Source of the DNA: Saturnia japonica
Taxonomy: Eukaryota; Arthropoda; Insecta; Lepidoptera; Saturniidae
Length of the DNA: 64,000 bases
Assembly: GCA_033032175.1 (NCBI GenBank)
Contig: CM065323.1
Span: forward strand, 248,001 to 312,000
Direction of reading: 5' to 3'
The stretch's first letter is position 1, and each line of letters starts with the position of its first letter. The notes beneath the pieces are model-generated. The model was given only the letters and a program-made list of their open reading frames with translations, made no database searches and was not told the DNA's origin. A program made the translations under genes and the position numbers. Below are positions 1 through 11,520 of this stretch, piece after piece.

Positions 1-725
1 AAACAAAGATAATGTTTCGATTATATCACAAATCGTTACAAAATATAAGTACAACTCATATTTATTAAAAAATAGATTCATGCGTGTAATGCATTTACCA
101 CTGAGATATATATTTCAAAAATGCGCATAGGAACTAATAAATTGCTCAGAGGCGCACGTGTACGCGCACGCTCACAGCGTACGGACGCACAGCTCGGCTC
201 GCGCGGCTCGCGGCGCGGCGTGCGCTTATTATACAAGCTGTTGACTTGTATTATCGCCATATACGTACAGGAATTAAACTATAAGTACTTTTTAGTATCC
301 AAATATCAGACTATAAAGTTTGGAGAGCAAATAATCAATCAAACCAAGGACATGCGCGCACTCTACATGATACGAACACGCGACACGCGACACGCGACAC
401 GGGTCCGAGGCGTCCTCTCCGTCCGAGCGTTAACTGACACCTGACAATATAAAAAGCTACTCATTTATTTACATATTATATTACTGAGAAAATATATTAT
501 ATAGGTAATTAACTAAATGGTTGTAAATATTTATATAATATTAAAAGTACATATAATATTTAAAACTCTCCAGTAGATATGGCAATAGTACAAATCCACA
601 CCTTGTATGTGATATTAACTATATTATTATGTTAAAATTATTTATAACAATTTATCTAAATATATAAGAGTTAGTAACAATTACTAAGTACTGTACATAG
701 ACTAATATATTTATTGAAGTTGACC

Positions 726-761
726 GGACGCCCGGTTGGACGCCCGGATGTACGCCCGGTT
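726..761. repeat. Three tandem 12-bp units
   Basis: Three adjacent 12-bp units read GGACGCCCGGTT, GGACGCCCGGAT and GTACGCCCGGTT. They form a short GC-rich minisatellite in AT-rich surroundings. No function is implied. Confidence 0.8.
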
Positions 762-1180
762 GCAACGAGTGCTTGAGAGTGATATTTATTTTATTGTAAT
801 TTTAAATATATAAAAATAAAATACACTGACTATTGCTTTTCATTTCTTAATCTCATTAATGTTAAAAAAATTACGAATTATCTTTCAAACACTTACAACT
901 ACGAAAACGTCTTTATGACGTTGATATTCAAGCTCTTGAGCTGCAACTTGTAATTGTGTCAGGTTTAATGATTGTCATGTATCTGATAGGGAAAACGCGC
1001 ATTCGCAAATATAAACACGGGTTCTGTTTCATGTCAGTGAATCGAACACTGTACCATATGATACACATAGCATAGCAATGCAGTATAGACCAACAGGTTC
1101 TTCAAACTATCAATTTATATACAATATACATGTTGTATTTCAACTGTATCTACGTTGTAATTGTAAGACATCCATTCCCA

Positions 1181-1218
1181 CTCCCGCTCTCGCTCCCGCT
1201 CCCGCTCCCGCTGCCGCT
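1181..1218. repeat. CTCCCG hexamer microsatellite
   Basis: About six imperfect CTCCCG/CTCTCG/CTGCCG units lie in tandem. The reverse-complement motif (GGGAGC) recurs at 54468-54508. Confidence 0.85.
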
Positions 1219-1378
1219 TGTTAACAAGAGAAAATCAAATGGAGACAAAAGAATCGTCACATCGTACTTTGCTACGGTGTCACAGCTTTACCGTACCAAC
1301 TAGCTATTCGCCCCGTCTCGCCCTGGATAAACATGTTGATAAACTCTCACATATTGTGACATACGATTATAAAGTACT

Positions 1379-1384
1379 TTTATT
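1379..1384 (-). terminator. Candidate polyadenylation signal
   Basis: TTTATT on the plus strand reads AATAAA on the minus strand. It lies about 220 bp past the stop codon of the minus-strand gene ending at 1607. That is a reasonable 3' UTR length, but the AT-rich context gives many chance matches. Confidence 0.35.
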
Positions 1385-1606
1385 CGAATATGCTTAAATT
1401 TGAGCGAAGACATTTAGCGCGGAGGGCGAGCCGCTCTCGAACACTCTCGAATATCGTTCGTGTCAGGGAGATGGATCGCGGTCTCAAAAACGTTAACCTC
1501 AAATGAAAATAAATAACGCGATATGCATCCCGCTTTGTGTAGGCTGCGCCGGCGTGACGTAGCGTGACGCAATGCGGTGTGACGGAAGGTGAACCACTGT
1601 CTCGGA

Positions 1607-2462
1607 TCAGGTGCCTCGGGCGGGTGCGGGCTCGGAGCCGGCCCGCTGCGAGGGGAACGTTGGCTCGGGCTCCGGGTCCCGCTCGCATAAGGCGTCTCCC
1701 CGCGCACGTCTCCGCCTGAATTCTAGGAACTGTCGGCCAAGCTGCTCCTCCAGCATGTCGGGTCGCCGGCGCCGCGTGTCCCCCGCCTCACTCGACTCGC
1801 ACTCCTCCCCGCGGCCCTCGTTCTCCTCGTCGACCTCCTGCAATCAGACGTCACGACCTTTAATTATATTTTCACACGCTAAGTTAATTAAAAAAAGAAA
1901 ATGTCTTAAAAATTTCAAATAAATTTTCTGTCATTTTCCAGAGTTTTCACGACTGTTCATAAGGTCGGCTTTTAATTATTGATTTCGAAATATCTGTCCA
2001 GAGTATAATAAATGTAGCATATTTATGTCGCGAAACAGCAGAGCTTGCGCTTTAGTATTGTTTCATTGCGAAGTTCTTCCTTCAAGTTCTGTTTGGGTTT
2101 AGGTTCAGTTACCAGTTAACGTATCAGAAGGACAGCATGTCCATTTAGAAGTTTGTATAGATAACGCAATAATATAGTGGTGATGAGGTGAACGTGCGTG
2201 TCGTGCCTAGTGAAGCAAAGCACGCGCTGCACTTGTCATGGTCACCTTAATCTCAGCGAAGGTGACAGGCAGCGTGCGGCGACGCTGCCTCGAGGCGGGC
2301 GGGCGGGGGCGGGGGCGGCGACCACGAGTGAGGGCGGACGCGGCCGCTGGGTACACTGCCTCCATCACCGTCAGCGGCACCAGCGACACCAGCTGAGAAT
2401 CCCACATCACATCGATTACTTCGAACACATGAGTATCAGTAGACACAGTTATATACGAGTAC
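1607..2462 (-). CDS. Unidentified protein, last two coding exons
   Basis: Two exons can be joined on the minus strand. The first runs 2462-2246, from acceptor TTATACAG to donor GTGACC. The second runs 1837-1607, from acceptor TGATTGCAG to a TGA stop. The phases agree: one leading nucleotide plus 72 codons, then 76 codons and stop. The first exon encodes a non-repetitive, conserved-looking start (YSYITVSTDTHVFEVIDVMW, then DSQLVSLVPLTVMEAVYP), followed by an Arg/Pro-rich stretch. The last exon is acidic (VDEENEGRGEECESSEAGD), then a basic, possibly helical segment (DMLEEQLGRQFLEFRRRRAR), then a Pro/Glu tail. I do not recognise the family. The 5' exons are not identified and could lie anywhere above 2.5 kb. 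The exons are far more GC-rich than their flanks, as are the TMEM131 exons here. Confidence 0.55.
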
Positions 2463-2674
2463 CTGTATAATTACTTAATTTAATTATTATTTGTTAAATA
2501 GTTATGTACATAATATCTGCTGCCTGCTTTCTGCTTTTTTCCATAAATCTATCCATTAATATATTCATGATCTATGAATTGGTTTTTACAAAACCACAAT
2601 GGTCTAAATTTATTTACGTGATACTTACAAATATTTAAGATAGACGGCATCATGAATATAAAAAATTTAAACTA

Positions 2675-3411
2675 CAGTGTAAACTCTTTATAACGTTATC
2701 CTTTATAACGATAAACTCCCTATAACGTTGAAGTGAGCCCGACTTGGTTGGTTTGCGTTAAAACCCACATTTTGAAACACTCTTTATAGCGATACGCCAT
2801 TCTCTATTACGAAGAAATGTGTTCATATTTTTAGACAGGAAATATTCATTATCGGTATTATTGTTTATTATCAGGTAACAAAAGACTTTGAAGCTCCGAA
2901 ACATCCGAGGTCGGTCTAGCTTTTGTTATCCTTAATTGCCTTGAACACGTGCAGTATGACGCATTGTTTTCTCGGAAGTGATGGTCTTCGACCAAGGATA
3001 CTGGGTACCTATCGTATTATCAGTCGTAAACCTACTTTGAAACTGTTAACATGGCCAGTAAACGAAAAGGGATTAGTGTTGACGAAAAAGTTTGTGTGAT
3101 TGAAAAGGGAGAAAATAAAAGTGACGTTGGAAGGCGTTTTGAACTAAGTCAATCCACTGTTGCTACCATTTGCAAAAACCAAAAAACAATTCAAATAATA
3201 CAAAACAAGTACTGACATAGCAAAAAACGTCAGACAAAGTTATCAGACTATATGTGTAAACAATAATTTATAAGCATTTATTATCTAAGACATATATATT
3301 AAAAATTCTTGTTTATTTGGTTGTTTTTTTTGTCACTCCATATAACGATAACTCTCTATAACGACAAAAAATGCTCAGTCCCTTGAGTTTCGTTATAAAG
3401 AGTTTACACTG
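2675..3411 (+). mobile_element. Internally deleted pogo/Tigger-type DNA transposon
   Basis: The ends are perfect 21-bp inverted repeats beginning CAGTGTAAACTC, flanked on both sides by the dinucleotide TA (2673-2674 and 3412-3413). The CAGT terminus with a TA duplication is typical of pogo/Tigger elements in the Tc1/mariner superfamily. Sub-terminal TATAACGATAA motifs repeat inside both ends. At 737 bp it is too short for a full transposase gene and keeps only a stub of the N-terminal DNA-binding domain, so it would depend on an enzyme supplied elsewhere. The perfect ends suggest it is not very old. Confidence 0.88.
3051..3215 (+). pseudogene. Truncated CENP-B-type HTH of Tigger transposase
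   Basis: A 54-codon frame starts MASKRKGISVDEKVCVIEKG and continues with a GRRFELSQSTVATICKN helix-turn-helix. This is the usual start of the CENP-B/psq DNA-binding domain in pogo/Tigger transposases and jerky-like proteins. It ends at TGA at 3213-3215, and no DDE catalytic region follows before the element's 3' end. It lies inside the inverted-repeat element at 2675-3411, which supports a transposase remnant rather than a host gene. Confidence 0.8.
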
Positions 3412-3413
3412 TA

Positions 3414-4889
3414 TTTTGCTTTTATAAAAGTACATTTTTAGATTAGGAATATGTTAATGGGTTAATTTATAGAAAAAAATCCGTGACGGGACGCCCGCGC
3501 CCCGCCGCGCCTGGAGATGTGAAACATCGAAATTATTTTGTATAAGTTATATGCATAAAGGAACAGATTGCGACAGGAATCAGATATTATGGAATAACTA
3601 AAAGATAAAGAATTACAAATTTGTTCCAAAAAATAATTACTGTTTATTACATAAATATTCAATTTTTAATAAATAAAAAAATTAAAAACGTTAAAATTTA
3701 TAAGAAAACGCTACAACTCAATTATTTTCATAATTGTATATTCATAATTTCATAATTTATAGTACATATTTTCCATCATATAGCGTAGCGATGCGTCGCC
3801 ACGGCCTGTGTCGCCACGCCAACAATTAGGTTTACCCTCGCTTATAGATATTTCACATCAAAAATCAGATACGCCACTCTGGTTTCCGTTTGCATCATAT
3901 ATGTATAAGTATTTAATCATCTTTACAGAACAGCTACAGTATTAAAATTTATTACAAAGCTAAACTTAGGTATATTGTTTATGGTTACAGGCATTACTGT
4001 CTCCATATATTGGAACAAAACAACACAACTTTCTGTATGCGTTTAGGGAGTGGTTTGGGTATCTCCACATCGCTGCCACTTCTACCCACGGTATGATACT
4101 TATGCTCTGGAAGAAGGGCCGACCCTAAGTGTGGGATGCCACGTCCCTTGAGGACTGGCTTGGCTTGAGGAGCTACATATTCGTGCCGTTTAGAGTGGAA
4201 ACCCTAGGACGTCGGAATCCGAATGCACGCAGCCTATTCAAGGGAACTCGCGAATCGATCTTATATATACCTTTCCTTCTAGCAGAGAGTTAGACACCAT
4301 CCAGTATTTGTAGATTTGTAACGCCACCAACATTTAATATTCATCACTACATGTCACTATGCGTTTTCTGTATCTCGTAAAGATTGAATTATTGCCTAGT
4401 CACCAAGAGATGGCGCTACTAGTAGCTTAGATGGCGCTATCGTTATGTCGACATAAAATAGTGACCTGAGCAACTGTGCCAAAAGTGATCGAGCATTCTT
4501 AGGATACCTGCTAGGGCCTAGTACCACGCACGCTATGCGCTTTCACCCTTGTTGAGACGTTTTAGTGTTGTAGTATTAGTTATTCATTACTGTGCTTGTG
4601 TACTTCCACCTACGTTGGGATACACCGGTATAGTACTGCGCATCGAAATTGTATCTCTCTCTGTCTACCAAATAAATCTGTCTCACTTGAACAGTAATTA
4701 TACTTTCCTCGCTTCCCGTCTCACTGCGTTAAAGATTTTTTATTTTATTTTAATTTAATTTTGTTTTGTAGCTCGGCAAATAGACGGTATGATGGTAAGC
4801 ACACAAACTCAACGGCGACCGCCGAGAGATCGAACTCTATCGACATTCGACGCTGTCATGCTGGCCTGCATAAATATCTCTTCACATTA
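3414..4889. other. No gene recognised; possible LTR-like tract
   Basis: AT-rich sequence with no convincing coding exon. Between about 4.0 and 4.7 kb there is a TATATATA box near 4262 and an AATAAA near 4671, in sequence of more balanced composition. This could be an LTR-like remnant, but no terminal repeat or target duplication is visible. Confidence 0.3.
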
Positions 4890-5920
4890 AACTAGAACGA
4901 CCCGATGTCGTGAGAAGGAAGGAACATATCTGCCGGGAGATGGTTCCACAGCTCCACGGTACGACAAAGATAAGACATTGAGAACTTTAAAAAACCCAGC
5001 GAGTGTGGTTCTGTTTTGGAAGGGAAAGGAGGGAATTAAATTGAATACCTCTTCAGAACACTCGCCATTATACAGACGGTAGAACACGCTCAGCGAGGTG
5101 ATGTTCCTGCGCAACTGAAGCGGCTCGATGTATTTTGGTAACGTCTGCATCATTAACAATGCAAACAGCCCGTCTCTACAACCTGTCCAAAGTATCGAGG
5201 AGGTATTTTGTGGATCCATTTCCGAGATGCGAGCAGTATTCCATACACGGCCGAACTTGTGCCTTGTAAAGAAGACTGAAAACCGTCGCACGACTCTGTT
5301 CAGGATTCCGAGGCATTCTGAAGAATGGGGAGGGGTGAAAACGGGGCTTTTTTGAAGAGAACGCGCACACCTGAGTTTTCTTGGCATTGAACTCAACCAA
5401 TGTATTTGTTCCCCATGTAGATATGTGTTGCAAGGATTAATTATGTTCATTGACAATTTCCTCCCATCTCTTTTCTGTATCTCCCCGACTGCTAATAGGT
5501 TTACTGTAAATAGCACCCATGAATGGTGCTGTCATTTGCATAGCAATGAGTATGGCCTAAATGTAACATATCATTGATATTCAGAAGAAACAGAGTGGGC
5601 GAAAACACAGAGCCTTGAGGAACTCCATCGTATATGGGCATGAACTGCGAATTACATCCACCAACAAGGACACGAATCCTGTATTCATGTAGAATGCCGG
5701 AGATCTAGATGCAGATGTTCTCGGGACGTCCGTAAGCCGGAAGTTTGAAGAGAAGTCCACGGTTGCAGACCCTATTTAAAGCCTTCGCTACGTCAAGACT
5801 GATTGCTAGAGCATGGCCATGCTTATCAATTGTATCTCCCCAGTGGTGCATGTGCAGTACATACGCTTGAAGATCACCCGTTGATCGATTCGGGCGAAAT
5901 CCATTTTTTTCCGTTATAGG
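4890..5920 (-). mobile_element. Decayed jockey/CR1-like LINE, RT fragment
   Basis: Minus-strand frames broken by frameshifts match the 3' half of a widespread insect non-LTR retrotransposon. Going 5' to 3', the recognisable blocks are KNGFRPNRSTGD, SLDVAKALNRV (an altered AKAFDRVWH motif), a KTQVCAF block, then YKAQVRPCMEYC, RRNITSLSVFYRLYNGECSE and a terminal PGRYVPSFSRHR-like end. The YADD catalytic block is missing and several frames are needed to follow it, so it is inactive. Its 5' side abuts a tRNA-derived SINE. Confidence 0.82.
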
Positions 5921-5934
5921 TGTAGTGTTGTACA

Positions 5935-6150
5935 CGCTAAGCCTTGTGGGAAGACTGGCTCTCAAGTGTAGCTGTCGGAACACACCTATTAGTGTTTGGC
6001 GACAGATTTTCAACTCGATGGTGGTAGCTAGCTAGGCGGCCATTAGGAAAAGCCCTACTACCATGCTACGGTTTCATGACGATGTTTTCCTTCACCGAAA
6101 GCTCAGGTTCATTGCAGGAACTCGAACTGACGTTGACCGACGTGGATCCT
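5935..6150 (-). repeat. tRNA-derived SINE, family S2, copy 1
   Basis: On the minus strand this matches the copies at 15240-15382 and 58342-58560. Shared blocks are a GTTCGAGTTCCTGCAATGA region (B-box-like), CCATCGAGTTGAAAATCT, GTGTGTTCCGACAG and a terminal GAGAGCCAGTCTTCCC. It joins directly to the decayed LINE on its lower side. The polymerase III A box is degenerate here. Confidence 0.6.
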
Positions 6151-6169
6151 ACCTAATTATAGGTATAAA

Positions 6170-7560
6170 TTCTTGTTTATTTATGCTTTACTAAAAATTG
6201 TTTGACTTTTTAGTTTGCCATTCTACGTAGCTTACAGTTTTGCAGTGCAAAATCTATTTGAAATAATGTAATTTGCTAATAAATCGTATTCTATTTAAAT
6301 TTAACTTTAATCATTAACGAGGTCGCTAGCTTCGCTCCCCGCACCACCGTAGCCTCGAGTCCGTCACACCGAAAGCGCCGAGCTACCGCGGCGCCGATAA
6401 CATCAAACATCTGATTGAACTGATTGCTAGATCAGTAGAATATGTGTGCTCTTAAACAAGCAACATGAAACGTTCTGTTGCGTACTTCCTGAAGTTTCAT
6501 AAATAATGTGACGTCAGTAAATGTATTCACGGTTCGTTTCGCTTGCCTCAACACCGCCCCGTCCCGCCCCACCTCGCCATCCTCTCACCTACCAAGTGAC
6601 AACTGTCCTACCATCGTACACTCGCCATTCGCCAGGTTAGTCGCCACTCTCACCGACGAAGACCGAAAATTAGAACGCTAGTTTTTTTTAATATGACAAT
6701 GCAGTTCTCGTTTTACAAGTTTTAACAACGCTAATGCATAGGCCGATGTAAAGAACTACTTCTCTGTCTTTGCAGGTAGCTGACAGCAGAAATCAAGGCC
6801 AAAGTAATCGTTGATAATGAATACTCTGCTCTGCCAATATGTTACTGTTATGTCATACATTGATCCTTCATTGATAGTTCCTTTAAAAGTAGCAGGCCAC
6901 TGGCACGACATCACTTGCACGTTCCTGAATCGTGGAGTTCGAGTTCAGTAGACCGACTTAGACCAAGAGGATATTATTATTTTGGTCTGAGCCTACCGAC
7001 TAATTTTCGTCGTCATTGCAAATCAAAATTCATTTAATTTTGTTTTAAGTAACATCAATTGTCGCCTATGTCGTCAATGAGTTACATCAAAACAGAACGC
7101 GATACGTGAGGAACCACAGTCATTACTTACTGCAGTGCTTGATAACATTAATTATCATTTTCGCGAAATTACGTAGATTTGCAGCTCTCCGCTCTAAAGC
7201 GCTTCTACCGGTACAATTACTGCGCTAATAATAACTTGTTTTTACTTGCCGTGCTCCACTTGCGATGTTGCGATGCGTTTCGAGTACCTATATACTAATA
7301 TATTTACTGTGTATGTATAAACATTAACTTAAATCAAACGGCACGGTTTCCATCAAAAAATATTGGTAATGTAGAATATTTTATAAAACTGTTGCGCTTA
7401 CTGCTAAAATAGTGTTCCATTTTATTTAACAATTACAACCTGACGAATCCTAGACCAAGACTATTCTTTTGGTCTGAGCTGACGACCTAAAACTCTTTAA
7501 GGGAATGAGGACATCGATTGACCAATCCTTTAGGATTAGAAGATGAACGAAAAAATATAT
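6170..7560. other. No gene recognised
   Basis: Mostly AT-rich. GC-rich patches lie at 6315-6400 and 6540-6655. The second ends in a donor-like CCAGGTTAGT at about 6634, so it could be a non-coding first exon on the plus strand, but no downstream exon was found. No conserved reading frame is visible. Confidence 0.3.
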
Positions 7561-7561
7561 T

Positions 7562-8260
7562 TTGGATCTATCCTTATTTTTACCCGACTGCGAAAAGGGA
7601 GGGTAATGTTTTTCTAGCGTATGTATGCATGTAATTATGTATGTATGTCTATTTGTTTTGCCCACTCTGTATCCTAAACGGCTTGATAGATTTTAGCATA
7701 CGAGGTGTCGTTAGATTCGTCATAGTTGTGGGACGGACATAGCTATATAATATTTAGGTACGACGTCTGGAAATCAAATAAAAAGCAAAAATAGAACAAA
7801 AAAAATTTGTCAAGTGTTTTGTTGTCGTCGAGTTTTTGAATCCTTTTTAATAATTTAGTTTGTTACTCATATTATTGACAATTCATATAGTCTATCAATT
7901 GAGGAATGACGTGTACTTCCCGTCTACTAAATTTAATCAAAATCTTTTACTACTCTTAAACGTATTATTGACTATTCGAGACGATAATTTTTTTTATTCT
8001 TTTTTTGGTAATTCTAAAAGTAATATTAAAAATTGTTATACATTTTGTTATAATTCCTGTGTTATATTTATTTTTTCAATTTCGAAAAGTATTATGGAAA
8101 ATCCTTATAATCTATTAATAGGGCAATGACATAAGCTTCCCGTGTACAAAATTTCATAAGAATCAGACAAGACGTTTTTGAGTTAAATCTGTACATACAA
8201 ACAGACAGACAAAAAATATTTAAGGGCATACGAACTGATTACGAATCAGTGTCCTTTATA
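7562..8260 (+). repeat. Dispersed retroelement-like repeat
   Basis: The tract begins with a TTTTTACCCGACTGCG / GGAGGGTAATG block and ends with an AAATTTCATAAGAATC, GTTTTTGAGTT, CATACAAACAGACAGAC series. This is typical of untranslated tails of abundant insect retroelements. The section at 7690-7870 is repeated at about 20640-20830 in the same orientation (GCTATATAATATTTA then CGACGTCTGGAAATC). No intact protein frame remains. Confidence 0.5.
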
Positions 8261-8261
8261 T

Positions 8262-9560
8262 TCACAGTATGCATATCAGGAAATTTGGAAAAATATTATA
8301 TGTACAGACATGACAATAGATTTAGATAAAAAATGAAAATAATTAAGGTTTTATTTTCAAATGGCGTTGTAACAAATTCTCTTAAATATTTTTTATTTTG
8401 CTTCTTTTTGTAATTCTAAAGATATTAAAATTGAAACGAATAGATAATTCCACCGAATTTTCGGTTTGGTACATTTAATATTCTACAGTATATTCGTATT
8501 CAGTTGAACCCATATTCGGCGCATCTCTACTACATACTTAGTTATGGTCTTACAATTAAGTTATAATATAAATACCTAATATAATTACTAATTTTAAAAA
8601 TTTGTCGCTTAAATGAGATTGTGGTCATACAAACGCAAAATTTATAAAGAATTAAAATAATATAAGTACTTATATACTATCATATTGTAAAATAGAACAA
8701 TGTGCGGAGATATGTACTTTATTTTTCTTTGTTATTACAATTAACGTTATTTGAAACTTTATTGTATGAGTTAAATATACTTACGCTAAGAATTAGTAAT
8801 TTAAATAATACGCGAGATATCCAACTCAATTCAATACAACTTCTTTATTTATTTGTTAAACAAACTACACTTTTTTTGGTTGATGATCTCGAAGGCCGCG
8901 GCGATAAAATAACAATCAATTTTGTTCAGACTCACCTCTAGATATATGTATGTAACTATGTAACAAGCAGGTAATCGATTGTTTACGGCAGTTCGAGTTC
9001 TGCGAGGTGTAGGTTACCCGTTGAGGTTGATCAGCTGAGACAAGACGACTCAGGCGCAGCGACCCACTTCCAACGATACCGGGAAACTAGATACCCGTCG
9101 CGTCGCTCGCGTCATCCTACCAAACTAAGACAAGTTATGCACAACTTCATCTAATTACACGAATATTAAACATCACAGTGCTTTCACTTTAAATGGCGAA
9201 TGTTCATGCATCAAGGTAAGTAAACAGAGTCCGCAGTCCACGCAGTCCGCGCAGTCCGCACAGTCGCGAGTACGAACAGACGCAGACAACACCGAAAGAG
9301 CGATGACATTAACGGTCACTCGGAACGGAGATTTGTTATTTTTCTCTGAGAAATCTGTATGTTTTGGTGTGTGATCGCTTCCCGGTGCCCATGGCGTTCT
9401 GCCAAATGCCAACAGTGGAATCCAATAGCCAACCGTGGCTTCACGGCCAACGCACCTCCCACTGTTCTAACCCGCCGCCGCGGCCACAGTCGGGACTGGA
9501 GCACTGGCGTCGCGCCGGTCGCGGTGCCGGTGTACTGCTTGTAAACAAACCGAACCACGG
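8262..9560. other. AT-rich tract then GC-rich island
   Basis: 8262-8950 is strongly AT-rich with no recognisable gene. 9000-9560 is GC-rich and CpG-rich. It holds a plus-strand ATGGCGAATGTTCATGCATC followed by a strong donor AAG/GTAAGT at about 9215, and a second ATGG context near 9390. Either could be a first coding exon, but the peptides are too short to identify and no matching next exon was found. The island may be a promoter region. Confidence 0.3.
9228..9266. repeat. 9-bp tandem repeat, GTCCGCGCA type
   Basis: Four near-identical 9-bp steps (GTCCACGCA, GTCCGCGCA, GTCCGCACA and a partial unit) lie inside the GC-rich island, just after the donor-like site at 9215. Confidence 0.7.
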
Positions 9561-9599
9561 CTGCAAACACTCGATTATTTCCCAATCCGATGGTATCGA

Positions 9600-11438
9600 T
9601 TAATTTATAAATAAAACAATAGATTGTTTCTTAGTATAGAACCTAATAACCAAGAGACCGACTAACGACAGAGAAAGAAAAGTGTATTTCTAAATGTAAA
9701 ACATTATCAGGGATTGCCATAGCAAGCATACGGCCCGCCTTGTAGTAAGCGGCTACCGTAGCATAGGCGTTTATAGATACGCTAGTAAATACCATAGATA
9801 TCACTAGCACGTTGCCGACCTTGGGCCTCCGTATCCCAAGGAGCAGGATCCAAACACAAGTTTCTTCTATGGGGTGGAGGTTGTCATGATTGTCTGCTGT
9901 ATCAATCATTATCATTGTATATAAATAATATTAAGTATTTACCTTTACTTTCTTTTATATATATTCCTTATAGATATTTCAAGGGCATCGGTTAGGTTGT
10001 AGTAATTTACAAATTTGTGTGTTGAGTTGTCTGTTTTATAATACACTAGCTGTGCCTCGCGGTTTCACCAGCATATGGCACATTCTCCAAAACTGTGGCG
10101 AAATTTGTAATTGTAGGAGAACAAAATTTTCATTTAGCAATTAATCATAATTAATTATTTTTAATCATATTTACGGAACGGTGGACTTTTCTACTTCTCA
10201 GGATGTAGACGGCACTGCTGATGTCCCAGTTTTCAGAAAGATATTTCCTATTCGGTAATGTTAACAGTCATGGTTATGTGAAACGGTGATATGGTAATGA
10301 GATGGTCGATATGGTACCTAATGTGATTTTAGGGTCGGGTCTAAGTTCTTTAAGATCTATCGTACACACAGGACCAAAACCTCTATGACTCAACTCTTAA
10401 ACTCATAGAGGAGAGGCGTGAAATGATTCTGGGACCTTCAGGTGCCTTCTTTCACAAGTTGTGTGTCCTTTTTTCTCAAAACCTTTTTATTCACGCACTG
10501 AAACACGTATAAATAAATCCAACATGTTCGATATTTTATTAGCGATAACGTTATATTTTATATTAAAAATTAAGTTTTTTATTGGAACGAAGTTCCTTAC
10601 GGCAGGCTTGGAGGGGATAGGGATTTTGCTGCGCGACCGAACTGAAAAAAATGTGATAGTAAAACCGTAAGAAAAAATCCGTGGAAAAAGTGCGTGGAAT
10701 AAAACCGTTAAATGAGACGTGCGCAGGCGCGACAGTCGCATACACAAGCGAGTAGTGTATAATACCTTTCTCTTTCTCCCTCTTTCTTTTATTATGTTCT
10801 TATCATATTTTTTTATTTTAAGTAATTTATTATTTCCTAAAATACTGAATTTCCTAAATACTTTCTTGTACTTAAATAAAAACTAATCAGCAAAATTTAA
10901 GAGAAAAATCAAGAAAACCTACATAAAATTGAGCACAATTTTTTTTGCAATTTGTGTCGATTCTACATTAGTCGAAGGAACTTCGTTCCTACCTAGTGTC
11001 CCACGACACGACATCATTTTTTAATAACCAATCTACTCATCATACACAGAATATACTGATTATTAATGCCTTATTATTTTTTGTGCCTGGTATTCTCACT
11101 GAAGAGTCAAATCTGCTATCTAGAAAAAAACTGTTGTCATCGAATTCTTCTTTCCCAGCCTAATAATTATTGTATGACCACATATTTATTGCTTTGATTT
11201 AAACATTATTGGGTTGAGGGTAAAGATAAAAGAAAGTAGAGGTATTTAAATAAACAATATGTATTTAAAAAAACCGTCGAATCCGAAAAGGGTATATAGG
11301 TACCCCAATAACATTACCAAAAAAAATATCAAAATCGTATTTACTATGAAAAAAAAAATGTTATTGCGATTTAAAATTAACATGTTTAGTTTCCCTAAAA
11401 TTTCGCAAATTTTTAAAACGCGATAACACTGTTTCCTG
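9600..11438. other. No gene recognised
   Basis: AT-rich. A 90-codon minus-strand frame at 9643-9915 resembles no family I know. Near 10045 there is a CTAGCTGTGCCTCGCGGTTTC motif, the terminal signature of an abundant lepidopteran repeat that recurs at about 31040, 46290, 52620 and 58180. Nothing else is supported. Confidence 0.35.
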
Positions 11439-11520
11439 CCCAGACGCGGCGCGGCGCGGCGCAGCGGTACCTTTGATCGTATGGCGGTACCCTGCGCCGC
11501 GTCGTGTCGCGTCGCCTGGG
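11439..11520. repeat. GC-rich imperfect hairpin, 82 bp
   Basis: The left arm begins CCCAGACGCGGCGCG and ends GCGGCGCAGCGGTACC. The right arm begins GGCGGTACCCTGCGCCGC and ends GCGTCGCCTGGG. The arms pair with one bulge near the loop and several mismatches further out, in otherwise very AT-rich sequence. It may be a tiny MITE or a structured element. No target duplication could be assigned. Confidence 0.6.

Larger units (their letters stand above)
1..1378. other. Intergenic, no gene recognised
   Basis: AT-rich sequence with two GC-rich blocks at about 150-230 and 380-430, the second containing a run of CGACACG-type repeats. Open frames here are short and look like no protein I know. It lies beyond the 3' end of the minus-strand gene at 1.6-2.5 kb. 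It contains the two small tandem repeats listed separately. Confidence 0.5.

Noticed and set aside
4020..4760. An LTR inferred from the TATA box at 4262 and AATAAA at 4671
   Set aside because: No TG/CA ends with a target duplication and no second copy in the window; kept only as a remark.
9643..9915. A 90-codon minus-strand frame as a gene
   Set aside because: No motif, no splice support and no recognised homology; length is within chance expectation.
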